DNA of 64,000 nucleotides from Taudactylus pleione. Taxonomy: Eukaryota; Chordata; Amphibia; Anura; Myobatrachidae. Positions 52,024 to 63,300 of the stretch are shown here, in pieces. A program made the translations under genes and the position numbers. Location of the stretch: positions 5,356,001 through 5,420,000 of the forward strand of contig JAUIMM010000601.1 of assembly GCA_031769625.1 (NCBI GenBank). Direction: 5' to 3'. The notes under the pieces were generated by a model. That model worked only from the letters and a program-made list of their open reading frames with translations. It was not told the DNA's origin and searched no databases. Numbering within the stretch: position 1 is the stretch's first letter; each line of letters begins with the position of its first letter.

Positions 52024-55000
52024 TGTGATGGTGCAGCATGAGGCAGTGGGATCTGTGATGTGTAAAGTTTGGTGGTGCAGCATGAGGCAGTGTGATCTGT
52101 GTGGGGGAAAGTGTGATGGTGTAGCATGAGGCAGTGGGATCTGTGAAGGGGAAGGTGTGATCGTGAAGCATGAGGCAGTGGGATCTGTGTGGGGGAAAGT
52201 GTGATGGTGCAGCATGATGCAGTGGGATCTGTGTGAGGGAAAGTGTGATGGTGCAGCATGAGGCAGTAGGATCTGTTAGGGGGAATGTGTGATGGTGCAG
52301 CATGAGGCAGTGGGATCTGTAAGGGGGAAAGTGTGATGGTGCAGCATGAGGCAGTGGGATCTGTGAGCGGGAAAATGTGAAGGTGCAGCATGAGGCATTG
52401 GGACGTGTAAGCGGGAAAGTGTGATGGTGCAGCATGAGGCTGTGGGATCTGTGAGGGGGAAAGTGTGATGGTGCAGCATGAGGCAGTGGGATCTGTGAGG
52501 AGGAATGTTTGACGGTGCAGCATAAGGCAATGAGATCTGTGAGGGGGAAAGTGTGATGGTGCAGCATGAGACCATGGGATCTGAGGGGGAAAGCGTGATG
52601 GTGAAGCATGAGGCTGTGGGATCTGTGAGGGGGAAAGTGTGATGGTGCAGCACGAGGCAGTGAGATCTGTTGAGGGGGAAAGTGTGATAGTGCAGCATGA
52701 GGTATTGGGATCTGTGAGGGGGAAAGTGTGATGGTGCAGCATGAGGCAGCAGGATCTGTGAGGGGGAACTGTGATGGTGCAGCATGAGGCAGTGGGATGT
52801 GTGAGGGGGAAAGTTTGATGGTGCAGCATGAGGTAGTGTGATCTGTGAGGGGGAAAGTGTGATGGTGCAGCTTGAGGCAGTGGAATTTGTGAGGGAGAAA
52901 GTGTGATGGTGCAGCATGAGGCAGTGGGATCTGTGAGGGGGAAAGTGTGATGGTGCAGCATGAGGCAGTGGGATCTGTGAGGGGGAAAGTGTGATGGTTC
53001 AGCATGAAGCTATGAGATCTGTTAGGGGGAAAGTGTGATGGTGCAGCATGAGGCAGTAGGATCTGTGAGTGGGAAAGTGTGATGGTGCAGCATGAGGCAG
53101 TGGGATCTGTGAGGGAGAAAGTCTGATGGTGCAGCATGAGGCAGTGGGATATGTGAGGGAGAAAATGTGATGGTGCAGCATGAGGCAATGAGATCTATGA
53201 GGGGGAAAGTGTGATGGTGCAGTATGAGGCAGTGGGATCTGTGAGGGGGAAAGTGTGATGGTGCAGCATGAGGCAGTGGGACTTGTGATGGAGAAAGTGT
53301 GATGGTGCAGCATGAGGCAATGAGATCTGTTAGGGGGAAAGTGTGATGGTGCAGTATGAGGCAGTGGGATCTGTGAGTGGGAAAGTGTGATGGTGCAGCA
53401 TGAATCAATGAGATCTGTGAGGGGGAAAGTGTGATGTGCAGCATGAGACAGTGGGTTCTGAGGGGGAAAGTGTGATGGTGCAGCATGAGGCAGTGGGATC
53501 TGTGAGGGGGAAAGTGTGATGGTGCAGCACGAGGCAGTGAGATCTGTTGAGGGGGAAAGTGTGATGGTGCAGCATGAGACAGTGGGATCTGTAAAGTGTA
53601 AAGTGTAATGGTGCAGCATGAGGTAGTGGGATCTGTGATGGAGAAAGTGTGATGGTGCAGCATGAGGCAGTGGGATCTGTGAGGGGGAAAGTATGATGGT
53701 GCAGCATGAGGCAGTGGGATCTGTGAGGGGGAAAGTGTGATGGTGCAGCATGAGGCAGTGGGATCTGTGAGCGGGAAAGTGTGATGGTTCAGCATGAAGC
53801 TATGAGATCTGTTAAGGGGAAAGTGTGATGGTGCAGCATGAGGCAGTGGGATCTGTGAGCGGGAAAGTGTGATGGTGCAGCATGAGGCAGTGGGATCTGT
53901 GAAGGAGAAAGTGTGATGGTGCAGCATGAGGCAGTGGGATTTGTGATGGAGAAAGTGTGATGGTGCAGCATGAGGCAGTGGGATCTGTGAGAGGGAAAGT
54001 GTGATGGTGCAGCATGAGGCAGTGGGACTTGTGAGGGAGAAAGTGTGATGGTGCAGCATGAGGCAATGAGATCTGTGAGGGGAAAGTGTGATGGTGCAGC
54101 ATGAGGCAGCAGGATCTGTGAGGGGGAACTGTGATGGTGCAGCATGAGGCAGTGGGATGTGTGAGGGGGAAAGTTTGATGGTGCAGCATGAGGTAGTGTG
54201 ATCTGTGAGGGGGAAAGTGTGATGGTGCAGCTTGAGGCAGTGGAATTTGTGAGGGAGAAAGTGTGATGGTGCAGCATGAGGCAGTGGGATCTGTGAGGGG
54301 GAAAGTGTGATGGTGCAGCATGAGGCAGTGGGATCTGTGAGGGGGAAAGTGTGATGGTTCAGCATGAAGCTATGAGATCTGTTAGGGGGAAAGTGTGATG
54401 GTGCAGCATGAGGCAGTAGGATCTGTGAGTGGGAAAGTGTGATGGTGCAGCATGAGGCAGTGGGATCTGTGAGGGAGAAAGTCTGATGGTGCAGCATGAG
54501 GCAGTGGGATATGTGAGGGAGAAAATGTGATGGTGCAGCATGAGGCAATGAGATCTATGAGGGGGAAAGTGTGATGGTGCAGTATGAGGCAGTGGGATCT
54601 GTGAGGGGGAAAGTGTGATGGTGCAGCATGAGGCAGTGGGACTTGTGATGGAGAAAGTGTGATGGTGCAGCATGAGACAGTGGGATCTGTAAAGTGTAAA
54701 GTGTAATGGTGCAGCATGAGGTAGTGGGATCTGTGATGGAGAAAGTGTGATGGTGCAGCATGAGGCAGTGGGATCTGTGAGGGGGAAAGTATGATGGTGC
54801 AGCATGAGGCAGTGGGATCTGTGAGGGGGAAAGAGTGATGGTGCAGCATGAGGCAGTGGGATCTGTGAGCGGGAAAGTGTGATGGTTCAGCATGAAGCTA
54901 TGAGATCTGTTAAGGGGAAAGTGTGATGGTGCAGCATGAGGCAGTGGGATCTGTGAGCGGGAAAGTGTGATGGTGCAGCATGAGGCAGTGGGATCTGTGA

Positions 55001-57368
55001 AGGAGAAAGTGTGATGGTGCAGCATGAGGCAGTGGGATTTGTGATGGAGAAAGTGTGATGGTGCAGCATGAGGCAGTGGGATCTGTGAGAGGGAAAGTGT
55101 GATGGTGCAGCATGAGGCAGTGGGACTTGTGAGGGAGAAAGTGTGATGGTGCAGCATGAGGCAATGAGATCTGTGAGGGGAAAGTGTGATGGTGCAGTAT
55201 GAGGCAGTGGGATCTGTGAGTGGGAAAGTGTGATGGTGCAGCATGAGTCAAAGAGATCTGGGAGGGGAAAGTGTGATGTGCAGCATGAGACAGTGGGTTC
55301 TGAGGGGGAAAGTGTGATGGTTCAGCATGAGGCAGTGTGATCTCTGAGGGGGGAAAGTGTGATGGTGCAGCATGAGGCAGTAGGATCTGTGAGGGGGAAA
55401 GTGTGATGGTGCAGCATGAGGCAGTGAGATCTGTGAGGGGGAAAGTGTGATGGTGCAGCATGAGGCAGTGGGATCTGTGAGGGGTAAAGTGTAATGGTGC
55501 AGCATGAGGCAGTTGGATGTGTGAGGGGGAAAGTGTGATGGTGCAGCATGAGGCAGTGAGATCTGTGAGCAGGAAAGTGTGATGGTGCAGCACGAGGCAG
55601 TGGGATGTGTGAGCGGGAAAGTGTGATGGTGCAGCATGAGGCAGTGGGATCTCTGAGGGGGGAAAGTGTGATGGTGCAGCATGAGGCAGTAGGATCTGTG
55701 AGGGGGAAAGTGTGATGGTGCAGCATGAGGCAGTGGGATCTGTGAGGGGGAAAGTTTGACGGTGCAGCATGAGGCAATGAGATCTGTGAAGGGGAAAGTG
55801 TGATGGTGCACCATGAGACAATGGGATCTGAGGGGGAAAGTGTGATTGTGCAGCATGAGGCTGTGGGATCTGTGAGGTGGATAGTGTGATGGTGCAGCAC
55901 GAGGCAGTGAGATCTGTTGAGGGGGAAAGTGTGATGGTGCAGCATGAGGCATTGGGATCTGTGAGGTGTAAAGTGTGATGGTGCAGCATGAGGCAGTGGG
56001 ATCTGCGTAGTGGAAAGTGTGATGGTGCAGCATGACGCTGTGGAATCTGTTAGGGGGAATGTGTGATGGTGCAGCATGAGGCAGTAGGATCTGTGAGGTG
56101 GAAACTGTGATGGTGCAGCATGAGGCAGTGGGATCTGTTGAGGGGGAAAGTGTGATGGTGCAGCACGAGGCAGTGAGATCTGTGAGGGGGAAAGTGTGAT
56201 GGTGCAGCATGAGGCAGTGGGATGTGTGCGGGGGAAGGTGTGATGGTGCAGCATGAGGCAGTGGTATGGTTGAGGGGGAAAGTGTGATTGTGCAGCATGA
56301 GGCAGTGAGATCTGTGAGGGGGAAAGTGTGATGGTGCAGCATGAGGTGGTTGGATGTGTGAGGGAGAAAGTGTGATGGTGCAGCAGGAGGCAGTGGGATG
56401 TGTAAGGGGGAAAGTGTAATGGTGCAGCATGAGGCAATTGGATGTGTGAGTGGGAAAGTGTGATGGTGCAGCATGAGGCAGTGGTATGTGTGAGGGGGAA
56501 AGTGTGATGGTGCAGCATGAGGCAGTGAGATCTGTGAGGGGGAAAGTGTAATGGTGCAGTATGAGGCAGTTGGATGTGTGAGGGGGAAAGTGTGATGGTG
56601 TAGCATGAGGCAGTGGGATGTGTGATGGGGAAAGTGTAATGGTGCAGCATGAGGCAGTCGGATGTGTGTGGGGGAAAGTGTGATGGTGCAGCACGAGGCA
56701 GTGTGATCTGTGAGGGGGAAAGTGTGATGGTGCAGCATGAGGCAGTGGGATCTGTGAGGGGGAAAGTGTGATGGTGCAGCATGAGGCAGTGGTATCTTTG
56801 AGGGGGAAATTGTGATGGTGCAGCATGAGGCAGTGGGATGTATGAGGGAGATAGTGTGATGGTGCAGCATGAGGCAGTGGTATGTGTGTGGGTTAAAGTG
56901 TGATGGTGCAGCATGAGGCACTGAGATCTGTGAGGAGGAAAGTGTGATGGTGCAGCATGAGGCAGTTTGATGTGTGAGGGGGAAAGTGTGATGGTGCACC
57001 ATAAGGCAGTTGGATGTGTCATGGTGAAAGTGTAATAGTGCAGTATGAGGCAGTTGGATGTGTGAGGGGGAGAGTGTAATGGTGCAGCATGAGGCAGTTG
57101 GATGTGTGAGGGGGAAAGTGTGATGGTGCAGCACGAGGCAGAGTGATCTGTGAGGGGAAAGTGTGATGGTGCAGCATGAGGCAATGAGATCTGTGAGGGG
57201 GAAGTGTGATGGTGCAGCATGAGGCAGTGGGATCTCTGATGGGGGAAAGTGTGATGGTGCAGCACGAGGCAGTGAGATCTGTTGAGGGGGAAAGTGTGAT
57301 GGTGCAGCATGAGGCAGAGGGATCTGTGAGGTGTAAAGTGTGATTGTGCAGCATGAGGCAGTGGGATC
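52024..57368 (+). repeat. Second copy of the 32.3-38.0 kb segment, with internal losses
   Basis: The match to 32320-37970 is interrupted twice. At about 54672, GACTTGTGATGG is followed after one monomer start by GAGACAGTGGGATCTGTAAAG, and six monomers (262 bp) present at 34970-35231 are absent. At about 56217 one monomer containing GAGGTGTAAAG is absent. In both cases the missing piece is a whole number of monomers. Confidence 0.83.
54660..54690 (+). repeat. 262-bp (six-monomer) deletion junction
   Basis: The paralogous module at 34970-35231 carries monomers of 44, 44, 44, 41, 44 and 45 bp, which sum to 262. Here they are missing and the flanking monomers are joined within the shared GCAGCATGAG block, so the reading of the array stays in phase. 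Confidence 0.83.
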
Positions 57369-60300
57369 TGCGTTGTGGAAAGTGTGATGGTGCAGCATGA
57401 CGCAGTGGGATCTGTTAGGGGGAATGTGTGATGGTGGAGCATCAGGCAGTAGGATCTGTGAGGTGGAAACTGTGATGGTGCAGCATGAGGCAGTGTAATG
57501 TGTGAGGGGGAAAGTATGATTGTGCCGCATGAGGCAGTGAGATCTGTGAGGGGGAAAGTGTGATGGTGCAGCATGAGGTGGTTGGATGTGTGATGGAGAA
57601 AGTGTAAAGGTGCAGCATGAGGCAGTTGGATGTGTGAGTGGGAATGTGTGATGGTGCAGCATGAGGCAGAAGTATGTGTGCGGGGGAAAGTGTGATGGTG
57701 CAGCATGAGGCAGTGAGATCTGTGAGGGGGAAAGTGTGATGGTGCAGCATGTGGCAGTTGGATGAGTGAGGGGTAAGTGTGATGGTGCAACATGAGGCAG
57801 TGGGATTTGTGAGGTGGAAAGTTTAATGGTGCAGCATGAGGCAGTGGGATCTGTGAGGGGGAAAGTGTTATGGTGCAGCATGAGGCAGTAGGATCTGTGA
57901 GGGGGAAACTGTGATGGTGCAGCATGAGGCAGTTGGATGTGTGTGGGGGAAAGTGTGATTGTGCAGCATGAGGCAGTGGGATCTGTTAGGGGGAATGTGT
58001 GATGGTGCAGCATGAGGCAGTAGGATCTGTGAGGGGTAAACTGTGATGGTGCAGCATGAGGCAGTGGGATGTGTGAGTGGGAAAGTGTGATGGTGCAGCA
58101 TGAGGTTGTGGGATCTGTGAGGGGGAAAATGTGATGGTGCAGCATGAGGCAGTGGGATCTTTTGAGGGGGAAAGTGTGATGGTGCAGCATTAGGCAGTGG
58201 GATCTGTTAAGGGTGAAAGTGTGATGGTGCAGCATGAGGCAGTGGGATGTGTTAAGGGGGAAAGTGTAATGGTGCAGCATGAGGCAATTGGATGTGTGAG
58301 TGGGAAAGTGTGATGGTGCAGCATGAGGCAGTGGTATGTGTGAGGGGGAAAGTGTGATGGTGCAGCATGAGGCAGTGAGATCTGTGAGGGGGAAAGTGTA
58401 ATGGTGCAGTATGAGGCAGTTGGATGTGTGAGGGGGAAAGTGTGATGGTGTAGCATGAGGCAGTGGGATGTGTGATGGGGAAAGTGTAATGGTGCAGCAT
58501 GAGGCAGTCGGATGTGTGTGGGGGAAAGTGTGATGGTGCAGCACGAGGCAGTGTGATCTGTGAGGGGGAAAGTGTGATGGTGCAGCATGAGGCAGTGGGA
58601 TCTGTGAGGGGGAAAGTGTGATGGTGCAGCATGAGGCAGTGGTATCTTTGAGGGGGAAATTGTGATGGTGCAGCATGAGGCAGTGGGATGTATGAGGGAG
58701 ATAGTGTGATGGTGCAGCATGAGGCAGTGGTATGTGTGTGGGTTAAAGTGTGATGGTGCAGCATGAGGCACTGAGATCTGTGAGGAGGAAAGTGTGATGG
58801 TGCAGCATGAGGCAGTTTGATGTGTGAGGGGGAAAGTGTGATGGTGCACCATAAGGCAGTTGGATGTGTCATGGTGAAAGTGTAATAGTGCAGTATGAGG
58901 CAGTTGGATGTGTGAGGGGGAGAGTGTAATGGTGCAGCATGAGGCAGTTGGATGTGTGAGGGGGAAAGTGTGATGGTGCAGCACGAGGCAGAGTGATCTG
59001 TGAGGGGAAAGTGTGATGGTGCAGCATGAGGCAATGAGATCTGTGAGGGGGAAGTGTGATGGTGCAGCATGAGGCAGTGGGATCTCTGATGGGGGAAAGT
59101 GTGATGGTGCAGCACGAGGCAGTGAGATCTGTTGAGGGGGAAAGTGTGATGGTGCAGCATGAGGCAGAGGGATCTGTGAGGTGTAAAGTGTGATTGTGCA
59201 GCATGAGGCAGTGGGATCTGCGTTGTGGAAAGTGTGATGGTGCAGCATGACGCAGTGGGATCTGTTAGGGGGAATGTGTGATGGTGGAGCATCAGGCAGT
59301 AGGATCTGTGAGGTGGAAACTGTGATGGTGCAGCATGAGGCAGTGTAATGTGTGAGGGGGAAAGTATGATTGTGCCGCATGAGGCAGTGAGATCTGTGAG
59401 GGGGAAAGTGTGATGGTGCAGCATGAGGTGGTTGGATGTGTTATGGAGAAAGTGTAAAGGTGCAGCATGAGGCAGTTGGATGTGTGAGTGGGAATGTGTG
59501 ATGGTGCAGCATGAGGCAGAAGTATGTGTGCGGGGGAAAGTGTGATGGTGCAGCATGAGGCAGTGAGATCTGTGAGGGGGAAAGTGTGATGGTGCAGCAT
59601 GTGGCAGTTGGATGAGTGAGGGGTAAGTGTGATGGTGCAACATGAGGCAGTGGGATTTGTGAGGTGGAAAGTTTAATGGTGCAGCATGAGGCAGTGGGAT
59701 CTGTGAGGGGGAAAGTGTGATGGTGCAGCATGAGGCAGTAGGATCTGTGAGGGGGAAACTGTGATGGTGCAGCATGAGGCAGTTGGATGTGTGTGGGGGA
59801 AAGTGTGATTGTGCAGCATGAGGCAGTGGGATCTGTTAGGGGGAATGTGTGATGGTGCAGCATGAGGCAGTAGGATCTGTGAGGGGTAAACTGTGATGGT
59901 GCAGCATGAGGCAGTGGGATGTGTGAGTGGGAAATGTGATGGTGCAGCATGATGCAGTGGGATCTGTGTGGGGGAAAGTGTGATGGTGCAGCATGAGGCA
60001 GTGGGATCTTTTGAGGGGGAAAGTGTGATGGTGCAGCATTAGGCAGTGGGATCTGTTAAGGGTGAAAGTGTGATGGTGCAGCATGAGGCAGTGGGATGTG
60101 TTAAGGGGGAAAGTGTAATGGTGCAGCATGAGGCAGTGGGATCTGTTGAGGGGGTAACATTGCTGGTGCAGCATGAGGCAATGAGATCTGTTGAGGTGGA
60201 AAGTGTGATTATGCAGCACGAGGCAGTGATATCTGTGAGGGGGAAAGTGTGAAGGTGCAGCATATGAGGCAGTGGGATCTGTGAGGTGTAAAGTGTGATG

Positions 60301-63300
60301 GTGCAGCATGAGGCAGTGGGATCTGAGAGGGGGAAGTGTGATGGTGCAGCATGAGGCAGTGGAATCTGTGAGGGGCAAAGTGTGATGGTGTAGCATGAGG
60401 CAGTGGGATCTGTGAGGGGGAAAGAGTGATGGTGCAGCATGAGGCAGTAGGATGTGTGATGGGGAAAGTGTGATGGTGCAGCATGAGGCAGTGGAATCTG
60501 TGAGGGGGAAAGTGTGATGTTGCAGCATGAGGCAGTGGGATATTTTAAGGGGAAAGTGTGATGGTGCAGCATGAGGCAGTGGTATCTTTGAGGGGGAAAT
60601 TGTGATGGTGCAGCATGAGGCAGTGGGATGTATGAGGGAGATAGTGTGATGGTGCAGCATGAGGCAGTGGTATGTGTGTGGGTTAAAGTGTGATGGTGCA
60701 GCATGAGGCACTGAGATCTGTGAGGAGGAAAGTGTGATGGTGCAGCATGAGGCAGTTTGATGTGTGAGGGGGAAAGTGTGATGGTGCACCATAAGGCAGT
60801 TGGATGTGTCATGGTGAAAGTGTAATAGTGCAGTATGAGGCAGTTGGATGTGTGAGGGGGAGAGTGTAATGGTGCAGCATGAGGCAGTTGGATGTGTGAG
60901 GGGGAAAGTGTGATGGTGCAGCACGAGGCAGAGTGATCTGTGAGGGGAAAGTGTGATGGTGCAGCATGAGGCAATGAGATCTGTGAGGGGGAAGTGTGAT
61001 GGTGCAGCATGAGGCAGTGGGATCTCTGATGGGGGAAAGTGTGATGGTGCAGCACGAGGCAGTGAGATCTGTTGAGGGGGAAAGTGTGATGGTGCAGCAT
61101 GAGGCAGAGGGATCTGTGAGGTGTAAAGTGTGATTGTGCAGCATGAGGCAGTGGGATCTGCGTTGTGGAAAGTGTGATGGTGCAGCATGACGCAGTGGGA
61201 TCTGTTAGGGGGAATGTGTGATGGTGGAGCATCAGGCAGTAGGATCTGTGAGGTGGAAACTGTGATGGTGCAGCATGAGGCAGTGTAATGTGTGAGGGGG
61301 AAAGTATGATTGTGCCGCATGAGGCAGTGAGATCTGTGAGGGGGAAAGTGTGATGGTGCAGCATGAGGTGGTTGGATGTGTGATGGAGAAAGTGTAAAGG
61401 TGCAGCATGAGGCAGTTGGATGTGTGAGTGGGAATGTGTGATGGTGCAGCATGAGGCAGAAGTATGTGTGCGGGGGAAAGTGTGATGGTGCAGCATGAGG
61501 CAGTGAGATCTGTGAGGGGGAAAGTGTGATGGTGCAGCATGTGGCAGTTGGATGAGTGAGGGGTAAGTGTGATGGTGCAACATGAGGCAGTGGGATTTGT
61601 GAGGTGGAAAGTTTAATGGTGCAGCATGAGGCAGTGGGATCTGTGAGGGGGAAAGTGTTATGGTGCAGCATGAGGCAGTAGGATCTGTGAGGGGGAAACT
61701 GTGATGGTGCAGCATGAGGCAGTTGGATGTGTGTGGGGGAAAGTGTGATTGTGCAGCATGAGGCAGTGGGATCTGTTAGGGGGAATGTGTGATGGTGCAG
61801 CATGAGGCAGTAGGATCTGTGAGGGGTAAACTGTGATGGTGCAGCATGAGGCAGTGGGATGTGTGAGTGGGAAAGTGTGATGGTGCAGCATGAGGTTGTG
61901 GGATCTGTGAGGGGGAAAATGTGATGGTGCAGCATGAGGCAGTGGGATCTTTTGAGGGGGAAAGTGTGATGGTGCAGCATTAGGCAGTGGGATCTGTTAA
62001 GGGTGAAAGTGTGATGGTGCAGCATGAGGCAGTGGGATGTGTTAAGGGGGAAAGTGTAATGGTGCAGCATGAGGCAATTGGATGTGTGAGTGGGAAAGTG
62101 TGATGGTGCAGCATGAGGCAGTGGTATGTGTGAGGGGGAAAGTGTGATGGTGCAGCATGAGGCAGTGAGATCTGTGAGGGGGAAAGTGTAATGGTGCAGT
62201 ATGAGGCAGTTGGATGTGTGAGGGGGAAAGTGTGATGGTGTAGCATGAGGCAGTGGGATGTGTGATGGGGAAAGTGTAATGGTGCAGCATGAGGCAGTCG
62301 GATGTGTGTGGGGGAAAGTGTGATGGTGCAGCACGAGGCAGTGTGATCTGTGAGGGGGAAAGTGTGATGGTGCAGCATGAGGCAGTGGGATCTGTGAGGG
62401 GGAAAGTGTGATGGTGCAGCATGAGGCAGTGGTATCTTTGAGGGGGAAATTGTGATGGTGCAGCATGAGGCAGTGGGATGTATGAGGGAGATAGTGTGAT
62501 GGTGCAGCATGAGGCAGTGGTATGTGTGTGGGTTAAAGTGTGATGGTGCAGCATGAGGCACTGAGATCTGTGAGGAGGAAAGTGTGATGGTGCAGCATGA
62601 GGCAGTTTGATGTGTGAGGGGGAAAGTGTGATGGTGCACCATAAGGCAGTTGGATGTGTCATGGTGAAAGTGTAATAGTGCAGTATGAGGCAGTTGGATG
62701 TGTGAGGGGGAGAGTGTAATGGTGCAGCATGAGGCAGTTGGATGTGTGAGGGGGAAAGTGTGATGGTGCAGCACGAGGCAGAGTGATCTGTGAGGGGAAA
62801 GTGTGATGGTGCAGCATGAGGCAATGAGATCTGTGAGGGGGAAGTGTGATGGTGCAGCATGAGGCAGTGGGATCTCTGATGGGGGAAAGTGTGATGGTGC
62901 AGCACGAGGCAGTGAGATCTGTTGAGGGGGAAAGTGTGATGGTGCAGCATGAGGCAGAGGGATCTGTGAGGTGTAAAGTGTGATTGTGCAGCATGAGGCA
63001 GTGGGATCTGCGTTGTGGAAAGTGTGATGGTGCAGCATGACGCAGTGGGATCTGTTAGGGGGAATGTGTGATGGTGGAGCATCAGGCAGTAGGATCTGTG
63101 AGGTGGAAACTGTGATGGTGCAGCATGAGGCAGTGTAATGTGTGAGGGGGAAAGTATGATTGTGCCGCATGAGGCAGTGAGATCTGTGAGGGGGAAAGTG
63201 TGATGGTGCAGCATGAGGTGGTTGGATGTGTGATGGAGAAAGTGTAAAGGTGCAGCATGAGGCAGTTGGATGTGTGAGTGGGAATGTGTGATGGTGCAGC

